Shown here: positions 19,174 to 26,955 of the stretch, piece by piece | Layout of the letters: each line of letters starts with the position of its first letter | Position numbering within the stretch: position 1 is the first letter of the stretch | Assembly: GCA_964654185.1 (NCBI GenBank) | Contig: CAZZIE010000042.1 | Location: forward strand, 1 to 32,475 | Reading direction: 5' to 3' | Length of the DNA stretch: 32,475 bases | Source: CAYFQV01 sp964654185 | GTDB taxonomy: Bacteria; Spirochaetota; Spirochaetia; DSM-27196; PWMO01 | Translations under genes and position numbers: made by a program | Notes under the pieces: generated by a model | The model's database searches: none | The model's input: only the letters and a program-made list of their open reading frames with translations | What the model was told of the DNA's origin: nothing

Positions 19174-19344
19174 CTACATGAGGTCCTTCGGACGTCGACC
19201 TTGATTTCCGGTCTTTTCGCACACTGCGTAGTGGCGCATTTTGCCGTTCTCGAAAACGGACTTCATGATGATCTTGCCGCCCCAGCGGCTTACGAGCTCA
19301 TGGGCGCCTTCACGCCGTGCGTTCTTAGAAATGTTTGCTGCCAT
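19174..19344 (-). CDS. Unrecognised 56-residue basic protein
   Basis: The translation starts MAANISKNARREGAHELVSR, continues WGGKIIMKSVFENGKMRHYA and ends VCEKTGNQGRRPKDLM. I do not recognise the family. It is strongly basic (many Lys/Arg), has no signal peptide or membrane segment, and has one Cys and one Trp. Support for a real gene: an excellent ribosome site GGAGGTG seven bases before the ATG, a stop followed within 55 bp by a strong intrinsic terminator in the same direction, and isolated space of about 100 bp upstream for its own promoter (GATAAT near 19374 is a weak -10 candidate). Size, charge and strong signals resemble small ribosome- or nucleic-acid-associated proteins, but that is only inference. 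Confidence 0.8.
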   Translation of the reverse strand: MAANISKNARREGAHELVSRWGGKIIMKSVFENGKMRHYAVCEKTGNQGRRPKDLM

Positions 19345-19445
19345 AGGCTGCCACCTCCAAACGGCGATGCATTATCGACGTTCACATTCATGATAAGAGT
19401 AGTTGTCTCTCTTGAATCCCGCGTAAAGTAGTCACTCCCACGGGC

Positions 19446-19835
19446 TCATGTCAACCCTTTGGGAGCCACTTTCGGAGTTTCGGCATTCCAGGCGATCCTC
19501 GTGAGCGCCGCTTTCGCACCGGCAATCGCCCGGGGCTTCCGCGCTTCCACGATCACGCCCGTTACCTGGGGGAACTCCTCCCGAACGGCGTCGATGATGG
19601 CGCCGCAGAGCTTTTCCATCAGTTGAAACCGTCCTTCCTCGGCTACCTTCTCGACCAGGGAGGCAACAGCGGCGTAGTCGACGGCGTCGTCAATGCTGTC
19701 GCTTGCGATCGGCGCCTCTGCGTCGTAGTCGAGGTAAACCGAAAGCCGCAGGGGCTGACCGGACGTACGCTCGGAAGTGAGCGCGCCGATCACCGGCCGA
19801 ATCTGCAGATCTTCAAATCCGACAGTCGCTTTCAT
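19446..19835 (-). CDS. folB: Dihydroneopterin aldolase (FolB family)
   Basis: 129 residues. It cleaves 7,8-dihydroneopterin to 6-hydroxymethyl-7,8-dihydropterin and glycolaldehyde in folate synthesis. The family pattern is visible: YLDYDAEAPIASDSIDDAVDYAAVASLVEKV, the active-site segment FQLMEKLCGAI (Glu in LMEKL; usually LIE-LA), and the C-terminal VEARKPRAI motif with a conserved Lys-Pro. The ATG at 19835 overlaps the proB stop as ATGA, which indicates translational coupling. The open frame extends upstream but inside proB. Its place behind proA-proB, away from folK or folP, is unusual. A related FolX-type epimerase activity is the alternative. Confidence 0.88.
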   Translation of the reverse strand: MKATVGFEDLQIRPVIGALTSERTSGQPLRLSVYLDYDAEAPIASDSIDDAVDYAAVASLVEKVAEEGRFQLMEKLCGAIIDAVREEFPQVTGVIVEARKPRAIAGAKAALTRIAWNAETPKVAPKGLT

Positions 19836-21049
19836 GTGTCCACGCTCTCTTCGAGGAAGACAATGTCCTCGGGTCGTGCAATGATTTCCTTCTTCCCTTC
19901 GCCGATCTGCGCGGGCACCTCCGAGGAGTGGTGTCCCATGACCCGGCGCAGATCGGAGCTGTCCAGGGCGGTCACCAGCTTGACCACCTCCTCGGCACAA
20001 CCGGGGCACACCAACTCTACAACCGATCCCGCCTCGAAGTTGCCCTCCACGCCGACCAGCCCTTTCGGCAGCAGGCTCTTGCGATGGTGCACCGCGTCGA
20101 AGGCGCCCTGATCCACCAGGATGCGCCCCTTCGGCTCGGCATTCATGATCCATCGCATCCGGTTGCCCAGGCGTGGCTGGGCGTCGAAGAGGGTACCCAC
20201 CTCCTCTCCGGCGAGGATCCGCGGCACAATGTCCGCCTCCCGGCCGTATGCAAGGACCACGCGGCAACCGCCGCGCCGGGCAATCTTGACCGCCTCGATC
20301 TTTGTTTTCATGCCGCCGGTCGCAAGAGGGCTCCCCGCAGCCCCGGCGGAAGCGACGATCTCATCGGTGATCTCCATCACCCGGCGAACCGGCTGAGCCG
20401 ACGGATTGTGCCGTGGGTCGTCGTCGTAGAGCGCATCGATGTCCGTGAGGAGGCACAGCAAGTCCGCATCCACCTTGCTCGCCACGAAGGCGCTGAGACG
20501 GTCGTTGTCCCCGAAGGCGGAGCCGATCTCCTCGGTGGAGACGCTGTCGTTCTCGTTGAAGATCGGCACCACCCCGAGCTCGAGGAGCGCCTCCACGGCG
20601 TTGCGAAGGTTCACGTAGGAGGTGCGGTTCTCGAAGACCTCCCGGGTAACAAGAACCTGCGCCACCTTCACGCCGTTCTCGCGAAAGGCGTCGCGGTACG
20701 CCTCCATCAGGAGGGGCTGTCCCAGTGCCGCACAGGCCTGCCGCGTCCTGATCGACGAGAGCTTGTGGGTGACCCCGAGCTCCACGGCTCCCATGCCGAT
20801 TGCCCCTGAGGTGACGATGAGGACTTCGTGCCCCGCCTCGCGCACCTGCACGAGCTGTCGGCAGATGTCCCCGACGAAATCCACGTCGACCCTGCCGTCC
20901 CGGACCAGAACGTTGGTCCCGACCTTGACGACGAAGCGACGCACCGCCGAGAAATCGCGGGAATCCGCTCCGTCCGCCGGGCCCCCGGAGGAGGAGTCGC
21001 CGGAGTGAACGGAGTCCGCGCCGGCATCGGCGTCCCGGCTGCTGCTCAT
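19832..21049 (-). CDS. proB: Glutamate 5-kinase with PUA domain
   Basis: 405 residues. ProB phosphorylates glutamate to gamma-glutamyl phosphate, the first step of proline synthesis, and is usually feedback-inhibited by proline. The amino-acid-kinase domain runs from about residue 36 to 290: VVKVGTNVLV, VTSGAIGMG, NENDSVSTEEIGSAFGDNDRLSAFVA, LLTDIDALY, GTGGM-like LATGGMKTKIEA. The PUA domain occupies about 310-395 (GRILVDQGAFDAVHHRKSLLPKG, GVEGNFEAGSVVEL). The first 34 residues are Ser/Gly/Asp-rich and probably disordered; a later start cannot be excluded because no strong ribosome site is visible at the chosen ATG. It lies 6 bp after proA and overlaps folB by 4 bp. In many bacteria proB precedes proA; here proA is first. 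Confidence 0.95.
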   Translation of the reverse strand: MSSSRDADAGADSVHSGDSSSGGPADGADSRDFSAVRRFVVKVGTNVLVRDGRVDVDFVGDICRQLVQVREAGHEVLIVTSGAIGMGAVELGVTHKLSSIRTRQACAALGQPLLMEAYRDAFRENGVKVAQVLVTREVFENRTSYVNLRNAVEALLELGVVPIFNENDSVSTEEIGSAFGDNDRLSAFVASKVDADLLCLLTDIDALYDDDPRHNPSAQPVRRVMEITDEIVASAGAAGSPLATGGMKTKIEAVKIARRGGCRVVLAYGREADIVPRILAGEEVGTLFDAQPRLGNRMRWIMNAEPKGRILVDQGAFDAVHHRKSLLPKGLVGVEGNFEAGSVVELVCPGCAEEVVKLVTALDSSDLRRVMGHHSSEVPAQIGEGKKEIIARPEDIVFLEESVDT

Positions 21050-21055
21050 AAGGGC

Positions 21056-22396
21056 CTACGCTCCGCCCCGCTCTGAGGGCAGCGGCCGGTGCGTAAAGGG
21101 CCGGGCATTCTCGCCCACGTAGTCCGAGACGATGTGCCCCTCCCCTTCAACGCGCCACTTGTACGTCACCAGTCCTTCCAGGCCGACGGGTCCACGGGCG
21201 TGGATCTTGCTCGTGCTGATGCCGACCTCGGCGCCGAGACCGTAGCGGTAGCCGTCGGCAAAGCGCGTGCTCGCGTTCCACATGACGCTCGCCGAATCGA
21301 CCAGGCTCATGAAGCGATCCGCCCTCTCGCGACTCGGAGAGACGATAGCATCGGTATGATGAGATCCGAAGGTGTTGATGTGCTCAACGGCGGCGTCCAC
21401 GTCCGCAACGACCCGAAGTGACACCACCATGTCGAGGTACTCGGTGGACCAGTCCTCATCCGTCGCGGGGACGATCCGGTCGCCCAGGAGCTCCAGGGTG
21501 CGCTCGCAGCCGCGCACCTCCACGCCGGCCGTCTCCATGGCGTCGGCAATCCGCGGCAGCACGGCGGGAGCAGCCGCCTCGTGGATCAGTATGGTCTCCA
21601 CGGCGTTGCACACCGCCACGTACTGCGTCTTCGCATCCAGCGCCAGGGTTGTCGCCATGGCCGCGTCGGCGTCCTCATCGACATAGAGATGGCAGACCCC
21701 GTCCGCGTGACCCAGCACGGGAATACGGGTGTTGTCCATGATGTGGCGCACGAAGTCGTTCGATCCTCTGGGAATTATGAGATCGATGTATACGTCCAGC
21801 GCCAGCATGTCGGTGACTTCCTGCCGCGTCTCGACCAGCTGTATCCAGCCGTCGGGCACCGGCGGCTCGAGACCGCGCGTGGCTGCTCCGATCACCTCCG
21901 CGAGAATGCGGTTGGTTGCGGCGGCTTCGCTCCCGCCCTTCAGAAGCACGGCGTTGCCACTCTTGAGGGAGAGGGTCGAGATCTGCACCAGGGCGTCCGG
22001 CCGCGACTCGAAAATGATGCCGAGCACCCCGAGGGGGCAGCTCTCCTGATAGAGGCGGAGCCCCTCGTCGAGCTCCCGGGCGGAGCTGATGAAGCCGACC
22101 GGATCCTGGAGGGCGACGGTCTTGTGGATCCCGTCGATGACGCCGGTGAGCTTCCCCTCGTCGAAGCGCAATCGCTTCACCAGAGGCGCCGCAACGCCGT
22201 CGCGCTCGGCTCGATCCAGGTCTTCCCGGTTGGCCGCAACGATCTCCTCGCGCCGCGCCCACAGCGCTTCGGCAATCGCCTCCAGCGCGCGGTTCTTCGC
22301 GTCCGTCGTCAGTCCGGCGAGCCCGCGCGACGCCTGTCGCGCGCGCCGTGCCCGCTGCTCCAGAGAGAGTGTGGCTGTGCTTCCTTGAGAACTCAT
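21056..22396 (-). CDS. proA: Gamma-glutamyl phosphate reductase
   Basis: 446 residues, slightly longer than E. coli ProA (417). It reduces gamma-glutamyl phosphate to glutamate-5-semialdehyde with NADPH. Aldehyde-dehydrogenase-fold signatures are visible: CPLGVLGIIFESRPDALVQI, LKSGNAVLLKGGSEA, VIPRGSND-like IIPRGSNDFVRHI, PVLGHADGVCHLYVD, and the catalytic cysteine in TQYVAVCNAVETILIHE. C-terminal VMWNASTRFADGYRYGLGAEVGIST is characteristic. The ATG at 22396 was chosen because a promoter (22404-22432) ends only seven bases upstream; there is no Shine-Dalgarno sequence, so the message may be leaderless. An ATG 12 codons upstream overlaps the promoter. It heads the proA-proB-folB operon. Confidence 0.95.
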   Translation of the reverse strand: MSSQGSTATLSLEQRARRARQASRGLAGLTTDAKNRALEAIAEALWARREEIVAANREDLDRAERDGVAAPLVKRLRFDEGKLTGVIDGIHKTVALQDPVGFISSARELDEGLRLYQESCPLGVLGIIFESRPDALVQISTLSLKSGNAVLLKGGSEAAATNRILAEVIGAATRGLEPPVPDGWIQLVETRQEVTDMLALDVYIDLIIPRGSNDFVRHIMDNTRIPVLGHADGVCHLYVDEDADAAMATTLALDAKTQYVAVCNAVETILIHEAAAPAVLPRIADAMETAGVEVRGCERTLELLGDRIVPATDEDWSTEYLDMVVSLRVVADVDAAVEHINTFGSHHTDAIVSPSRERADRFMSLVDSASVMWNASTRFADGYRYGLGAEVGISTSKIHARGPVGLEGLVTYKWRVEGEGHIVSDYVGENARPFTHRPLPSERGGA

Positions 22397-22403
22397 CGTG
22401 GTG

Positions 22404-22432
22404 ACGATATCCAATTCCCGGGCCACCATCAA
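22404..22432 (-). promoter_or_regulatory. Candidate proA promoter placing the start of transcription at the ATG
   Basis: On the minus strand TTGATG (complement of 22427-22432) and TATCGT (complement of 22404-22409) are 17 bp apart. Only seven bases separate the -10 box from the proA ATG. Confidence 0.45.
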
Positions 22433-22471
22433 GCCGGCTGGTCGCCGGTGATTCTCATTCCGGCGCGACGG

Positions 22472-22500
22472 TTGCAGAGTGAGGTGCGGCAATCTATCAT
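22472..22500 (+). promoter_or_regulatory. Promoter of gnd
   Basis: TTGCAG (22472-22477) and TATCAT (22495-22500) are 17 bp apart. The leader would be about 70 nt, ending in the AAGGAG ribosome site at 22569-22574. Confidence 0.6.
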
Positions 22501-22579
22501 GGGCGAGGCAGATGCGCCTTCGGCACGGCAACGGCCCGGGCGTCCGGCCCGGCGCCCGCAGACCTTTCAAGGAGCTCGT

Positions 22580-24037
22580 ATGACCGGCAGCAGCGACATT
22601 GGACTCATTGGACTCGCCGTAATGGGGCAGAATCTCGTGCTCAACATGAACGACCGCGGCTACAGCGTCAGCGTCTACAACCGCACCACCGTCAGGATGG
22701 AGGACTTCATTGCCGGTCCCGCCGCGGGGCGGGAGAGCATCCGCGGCTTCGCCGAGCTCTCCGACTTCGTCGCATCGCTGAAGAAGCCGCGGCGCATCAT
22801 GCTCATGGTGAAGGCAGGTCCGGTGGTTGATACCTTCATTGACTCGCTCCTGTCCCATCTCGACCGTGGCGACATTGTCATTGACGGCGGGAACTCCCAC
22901 TTCCCGGACACGACGCGGCGAACCGCGGAGCTTGCAGACAAGGGCGTTCTCTTCGTGGGTACCGGTGTCTCAGGCGGTGAGGAAGGTGCCCGCAACGGCC
23001 CCTCCCTCATGCCCGGGGGAAATCCCGACGCGTGGCCGCACATGAAGGAGATTCTCCAGTCCATTGCGGCCCGCACCCCCGACGGTGATCCCTGTTGCGA
23101 CTGGGTCGGCGAAAACGGCGCCGGCCACTACGTGAAGATGGTGCACAACGGCATTGAGTACGGTGACATGCAGCTCATCGGGGAGGCGTACCACCTCATG
23201 CACCGCGTTCTCGACATGAGCCACGAGGAGATGCACCAGGTCTTCACAGCCTGGAATGAGACTGAGCTCGACAGCTTCCTTATTGAGATCACCCGGGACA
23301 TCATGGCCTACAAGGATGAGGACGGATCGCCCCTCCTGGAGCGCATCCTGGACGCCGCCGGGCAGAAAGGCACGGGCAAGTGGACCGCCATCAACGCCCT
23401 CGATCTCGGCGTACCGGTGACGCTCATTGCCGAGGCGGTGTTTGCCCGCGCCCTATCCGCCCACAAAGCGGATCGCGTCGAGGCGTCGAAGGTACTCTCC
23501 GGCCCCGCCGCGACGTTCGACGGCGACAAGACAGCCTTCGTGGAGGATATCCGCAAGGCCCTGCTCGCCTCCAAGATCGTCTCCTACACCCAGGGCTTCA
23601 TGCAGATGCAGGAGTCGACGGCCGAGTACGGCTGGACCCTCGATTACGGGAGCATTGCCGACATGTGGCGGGGCGGCTGCATCATTCGAAGCGCCTTCCT
23701 CGGCGACATCAAGAAGGCGTACGAGCGAAACGCCGGCCTCAAGAGCCTGCTCCTCGACGACTTCTTCCGCAACCTGATCGACGAGTGTCAGCCCTCGTGG
23801 CGGCGGGTTGTCGCCCGGGCCGCGGAGTTGGGCGTTCCGGTTCCGGCCTTCGCCACCGCCCTGGCCTTCTACGATGCATACCGGAGCGAGCGCCTCCCGG
23901 CGAACCTCATCCAGGCGCAGCGGGACTACTTCGGCGCCCACACCTACGAGCGCATCGACCGGCCGCGGGGGGAGTTCTTCCACACCAATTGGACGGGTCG
24001 GGGAGGCGACGTGAGTTCAACCACGTATACCGCATAA
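22580..24037 (+). CDS. gnd: 6-phosphogluconate dehydrogenase, decarboxylating
   Basis: 485 residues, the normal length of the long form. It oxidises 6-phosphogluconate to ribulose-5-phosphate and CO2, usually with NADP+. Visible motifs are the nucleotide fold IGLIGLAVMGQNLVLNM, YNRT, DGGNSHFPDTTRR, the signature GTGVSGGEEGARNGPSLMPGG (substrate binding), KMVHNGIEYGDMQLIGEAY with the catalytic lysine and glutamate, GCIIRSAFL, and the C-terminal RDYFGAHTYERID and FHTNWTGRGGDVSSTTY. The ATG at 22580 follows AAGGAG. The C-terminus is the natural family end; the TAA stop that follows is the first triplet of the 165-bp repeat element. It stands alone, convergent with aroF and divergent from proA. 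Confidence 0.98.
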   Translation: MTGSSDIGLIGLAVMGQNLVLNMNDRGYSVSVYNRTTVRMEDFIAGPAAGRESIRGFAELSDFVASLKKPRRIMLMVKAGPVVDTFIDSLLSHLDRGDIVIDGGNSHFPDTTRRTAELADKGVLFVGTGVSGGEEGARNGPSLMPGGNPDAWPHMKEILQSIAARTPDGDPCCDWVGENGAGHYVKMVHNGIEYGDMQLIGEAYHLMHRVLDMSHEEMHQVFTAWNETELDSFLIEITRDIMAYKDEDGSPLLERILDAAGQKGTGKWTAINALDLGVPVTLIAEAVFARALSAHKADRVEASKVLSGPAATFDGDKTAFVEDIRKALLASKIVSYTQGFMQMQESTAEYGWTLDYGSIADMWRGGCIIRSAFLGDIKKAYERNAGLKSLLLDDFFRNLIDECQPSWRRVVARAAELGVPVPAFATALAFYDAYRSERLPANLIQAQRDYFGAHTYERIDRPRGEFFHTNWTGRGGDVSSTTYTA

Positions 24038-24199
24038 CCTACTCAGAAGCGTGTTGATGACGGCCGGAACAAAGCCCTATCCTACCGGGAGTTGTCCCGG
24101 CGGGATGGAGGGAAGCTTGCGTTCCGTCGGTGAAGCCGGCCAATCCTCTTCTACAGCGTGAGTTGCCCGTTCCGTATCAACAGGGTTGTGAGTAGGTTA
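24035..24199. repeat. 165-bp palindromic element, copy 2
   Basis: It has exactly the same length as copy 1 and fills the whole space between gnd and aroF, including the TAA stop of gnd (24035-24037) and, on the other strand, the TAA stop of aroF (24197-24199). Terminal 25-bp inverted repeats are 24035-24059 and 24175-24199 (21 of 25 matches). The left terminus is identical to the reversed right terminus of copy 1. Interior sequence differs from copy 1, but there is again a nested hairpin: CCGGGA-GTTG-TCCCGG (24085-24100), flanked by ATCC/GGAT (24079-24082 and 24103-24106) and by CGGAAC/GTTCCG (24065-24070 and 24121-24126). Confidence 0.88.
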
Positions 24200-25288
24200 T
24201 GGGTGTAGCGTTGGGTCGTCCGCCAGTTGCCCGTGAGCCTTCCGCAGCACCTCCACGGTATCGTCCCACCCCAGACACGCATCCGTAATCGAGACACCGT
24301 ACTTCAAGTCGGAGGGTTTCGCCGTGATGACCTGGCGGCCCCCGCCGATGTTGCTCTCCACCATGAAGCCGACGATGCTCCGCCGCCCCATGAGGCGCTG
24401 TGAGATCACCGATTCCAGGACGTCCGGCTGCTTTTGCGGGTCCTTGCGGCTGTTGCCGTGACTGCAGTCCACCAGGAGGCGAGCATCCAGCCCTGCCTCC
24501 TCCAGCTTAGCGACCGCTCCCTTGACGTGATGGGGCTCGTAGTTCGGAGCGTCACGACCGCCCCGGAGGATGACGTGGGTCGAGTTGTTCCCGGCGGTGC
24601 GGAGAATGCAGGTTTGCCCCTCCTGGTCGATACCAATGAAGCTGTGGGAGTGCCGCGACGAGGCCAGAGCGTTCACCGCCGCGTCGACGCCACCATCGGT
24701 CCCGTTCTTGAATCCCACGGGCATGGAGAGGCCGCTGGCCATCTCCCGGTGCGTCTGGGACTCCGTCGTCCGGGCGCCGATCGACGCCCAGGTGACCAGA
24801 TCGTCGATGTACTGCGGCACGATCGGGTCCAGCATCTCCGAGCCCGCCGGAACGCCCATGGCGGTGATGTCCAGCAGGAGCCGCCGGGCGCGTCGCAGCC
24901 CTTCGGCAATGTCGTTCGTTCCGTTGAGATAGGGGTCGAGAATGAGCCCGCGCCACCCGAGCCGGGTACGAGGCTTCTCGAAGTAGACGCGCATGACGAT
25001 GAAGAGCCGGTCATCGAGCTCCCGGCGAAGCTCGGCGAGGCGCCGCGCGTAGTCCCGGGCGGCATCCGGGTCGTGAATGGAGCACGGCCCGACAATGGCC
25101 AGCAACCTCGGGTCCTGCCCCGCGATGATCGCCTCTACAGCGGATCGGCTCTCGAGGACCGTCGCCGCGGACTCCTCGGTAAGGGGATACTCCTCTTTGA
25201 GTAGCCGCGGCGGCACAAGCGGCTGGAGATCTGTAATGCGAAGATCGCTGGTGCGAGCGACGAGGTGTGCCTTGGATCCTGAGCTCAT
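24197..25288 (-). CDS. aroF: 3-deoxy-D-arabino-heptulosonate-7-phosphate (DAHP) synthase, type I
   Basis: 363 residues, against about 350 in E. coli AroF/G/H. It condenses phosphoenolpyruvate with erythrose-4-phosphate at the entry of the shikimate pathway. Signatures are visible: IVGPCSIHDPDAARDYA, MRVYFEKPRTRLGWRGLILDP, GVPAGSEMLDPIVPQYIDDL, IGARTTESQTHREMASGL, VGFKNGTDGG, VILRGGRDAPNY, and LLVDCSHGNSRKDP. The metal-binding Cys is in GPCSIHD. Which aromatic amino acid controls it cannot be told from sequence, so the symbol is generic. There is no Shine-Dalgarno sequence; a promoter ends six bases before the ATG, so a leaderless transcript is likely. Its stop codon is supplied by the right end of the 165-bp element. 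Confidence 0.96.
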   Translation of the reverse strand: MSSGSKAHLVARTSDLRITDLQPLVPPRLLKEEYPLTEESAATVLESRSAVEAIIAGQDPRLLAIVGPCSIHDPDAARDYARRLAELRRELDDRLFIVMRVYFEKPRTRLGWRGLILDPYLNGTNDIAEGLRRARRLLLDITAMGVPAGSEMLDPIVPQYIDDLVTWASIGARTTESQTHREMASGLSMPVGFKNGTDGGVDAAVNALASSRHSHSFIGIDQEGQTCILRTAGNNSTHVILRGGRDAPNYEPHHVKGAVAKLEEAGLDARLLVDCSHGNSRKDPQKQPDVLESVISQRLMGRRSIVGFMVESNIGGGRQVITAKPSDLKYGVSITDACLGWDDTVEVLRKAHGQLADDPTLHP

Positions 25289-25294
25289 GGCGTC

Positions 25295-25324
25295 ACTCTA
25301 TCGGAAAAGCGCCCCCGCTGTCAC
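25295..25324 (-). promoter_or_regulatory. Candidate aroF promoter placing the start of transcription at the ATG
   Basis: On the minus strand GTGACA (complement of 25319-25324) and TAGAGT (complement of 25295-25300) are 18 bp apart. Six bases separate the -10 box from the ATG at 25288. Confidence 0.45.
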
Positions 25325-25457
25325 GGCGGGCCAGCCAGGGCGAAAACACGCCGGCGGGGGTCCGGCAACGCCGGTCACCGGTGTCGCGGCGGGAGTACCC
25401 GGGCGTGCGGGCACGGTGTGTTTACACCCCTGCGCCCGTGTGGTACCCATACGCATC

Positions 25458-26837
25458 ATGAAGCATCTACGAGTACGCGATGTCCTCTCCATGAGTCCGG
25501 AGGACCAGACCATCTCCCTGAGCGGATGGGTCCGCACCAAGCGCGATTCCAAGAACGTCACCTTCTTCGAGCTGAATGACGGCTCCTGCCTTGCGAACAT
25601 CCAGGTCATCTTCGACCGCACCGCAAATGAGGGCGGCCTTGTGGGGGCTCTTGACGCGGTCCAGACCGGTGCCGCCGTGGACGTGACGGGAACGCTGGTT
25701 GCATCCCCCGGGCAGGGGCAGAGCGTAGAGATACACGGCACGGATGTGACGGTTGTGGGCGCCGCCCCGGCGGATACCTATCCGCTGCAGAAGAAGCGGC
25801 ACTCCTTCGAGTACCTGCGCGAGATCGCCCACCTGCGCCCGCGGACCAACACCTTCGGAGCGATCGCCCGGGTGCGCCACGCCGTGAGCTTTGCGATCCA
25901 TCGCTTCCTTCACGAGCGCGGCTTCATCTACGTCCACACTCCTCTGATCACTTCGAGCGATGCCGAAGGCGCCGGGGAGCTCTTTCGCGTCACCACACTT
26001 CCAGCCGGCGAGAAGCACGAGGACCTCTCGGAAGACTTCTTCGGCAAGCCGGGCTTTCTCACCGTGAGCGGACAGCTCAACGTCGAGAGTTACGCCCAGG
26101 CGCTCGAACGAGTCTACACCTTCGGCCCGGCCTTCCGGGCGGAGAATTCCAATACCAGCCGCCATCTCGCGGAGCTCTGGATGATCGAGCCGGAGATCGC
26201 CTTCTGCGATCTCCACTGCTGCATCGACCTTGCGGAAGAGTTCATCAAGGAGGTGCTGCAGAGTGTGATCGAGGAGTGCCCGGAGGACATGGCCTTCTTC
26301 GATAAGCGCATTCGCCCGGGGATCATTGAGGAGCTGCGCAAGGTCATGGAGACCCCCTTCCGGCGCCTCCCCTACACCGAGGCAATTGAGATCCTCCAGG
26401 CATCCGGCAGGAAGTTCGAGTTCCCGGTGAGCTGGGGCAGTGATCTCCAGTCCGAGCATGAGCGCTACCTCGCGGAGGAGCACTTCAACGGCCCGGTCGT
26501 GCTGACGGACTACCCCAGGGACATCAAGGCCTTCTACATGCGCCGGAACGACGACGGGAAAACCGTTGCGGCCATGGACATCCTCGTACCGCACCTCGGC
26601 GAGATCGTCGGGGGAAGCCAGCGGGAGGAGCGCCTGGATTATCTCGAGGCGCGCATAGACGAAGCAGGCCTCCCGAAGGAGGCCTACTGGTGGTATCTCG
26701 ATCTGCGCCGCTTCGGCAGCGTTCCCCACTCCGGCTTCGGACTGGGGCTGGACCGCTTCGTCCAGTACGTCACGGGGATGCAGAACATCCGCGACGTCAT
26801 CCCCTTCCCGCGCACAGTGGGAAACCTGAGCTTCTAG
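25458..26837 (+). CDS. asnS: Asparaginyl-tRNA synthetase
   Basis: 459 residues (E. coli 466). It charges tRNA-Asn with asparagine. The N-terminal OB-fold anticodon-binding domain (1-105) reads LSGWVRTKRDSKNVTFFELNDGS. The class II catalytic domain has motif 2 FRAENSNTSRHLAELWMIEPEIAF and motif 3 GFGLGLDRFVQYVTGMQNIRDVIPFPR; the RTKRDSK and FRAENSNTSRHLAE patterns mark it as Asn- rather than Asp-specific. The ATG at 25458 begins the family's natural N-terminus; an upstream open frame is not supported. No Shine-Dalgarno sequence is visible. TTTACA near 25419 with a poor -10 (TACCCA) could give a very short leader. A hairpin (GGTGT-GTTT-ACACC) sits just upstream. Confidence 0.97.
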   Translation: MKHLRVRDVLSMSPEDQTISLSGWVRTKRDSKNVTFFELNDGSCLANIQVIFDRTANEGGLVGALDAVQTGAAVDVTGTLVASPGQGQSVEIHGTDVTVVGAAPADTYPLQKKRHSFEYLREIAHLRPRTNTFGAIARVRHAVSFAIHRFLHERGFIYVHTPLITSSDAEGAGELFRVTTLPAGEKHEDLSEDFFGKPGFLTVSGQLNVESYAQALERVYTFGPAFRAENSNTSRHLAELWMIEPEIAFCDLHCCIDLAEEFIKEVLQSVIEECPEDMAFFDKRIRPGIIEELRKVMETPFRRLPYTEAIEILQASGRKFEFPVSWGSDLQSEHERYLAEEHFNGPVVLTDYPRDIKAFYMRRNDDGKTVAAMDILVPHLGEIVGGSQREERLDYLEARIDEAGLPKEAYWWYLDLRRFGSVPHSGFGLGLDRFVQYVTGMQNIRDVIPFPRTVGNLSF

Positions 26838-26857
26838 GGCCGCCCCTCGGGGCGGCC
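26838..26857. terminator. Stable GC hairpin at the asnS stop codon
   Basis: GGCCGCCC and GGGCGGCC pair around a CTCG loop immediately after the asnS TAG. It lies between convergent asnS and fprA, so it could stop both. There is no T-tract, so this is a candidate only. Confidence 0.5.
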
Positions 26858-26881
26858 GGCGCCGCGGGCGGTTGCCCCCGG

Positions 26882-26953
26882 GGCCTGCTTAACCTGCGAG
26901 GCCTGCTTAACCTGCGAGGCCTGCTTAGCCCGCGGGGCGTGTTTAGCCTGCGG
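26882..26953. repeat. Four tandem 18-bp repeats just beyond the fprA stop
   Basis: Units start at 26882, 26900, 26918 and 26936. The first two are identical (GGCCTGCTTAACCTGCGA), the other two carry 3-4 changes. They end three bases short of the fprA stop codon. Read on the minus strand in the -1 frame relative to fprA they encode a Lys/Ala/Gln-rich repeat (AKQASQ-VKQASQ-VKQAPG) open for about 37 codons. Confidence 0.9.
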
Positions 26954-26955
26954 CG

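Noticed and set aside
25350..25457. GC hairpins upstream of asnS as a T-box or tRNA-like leader
   Set aside because: No T-box sequence, no tRNA cloverleaf, and the space is too short once the promoter is allowed for.
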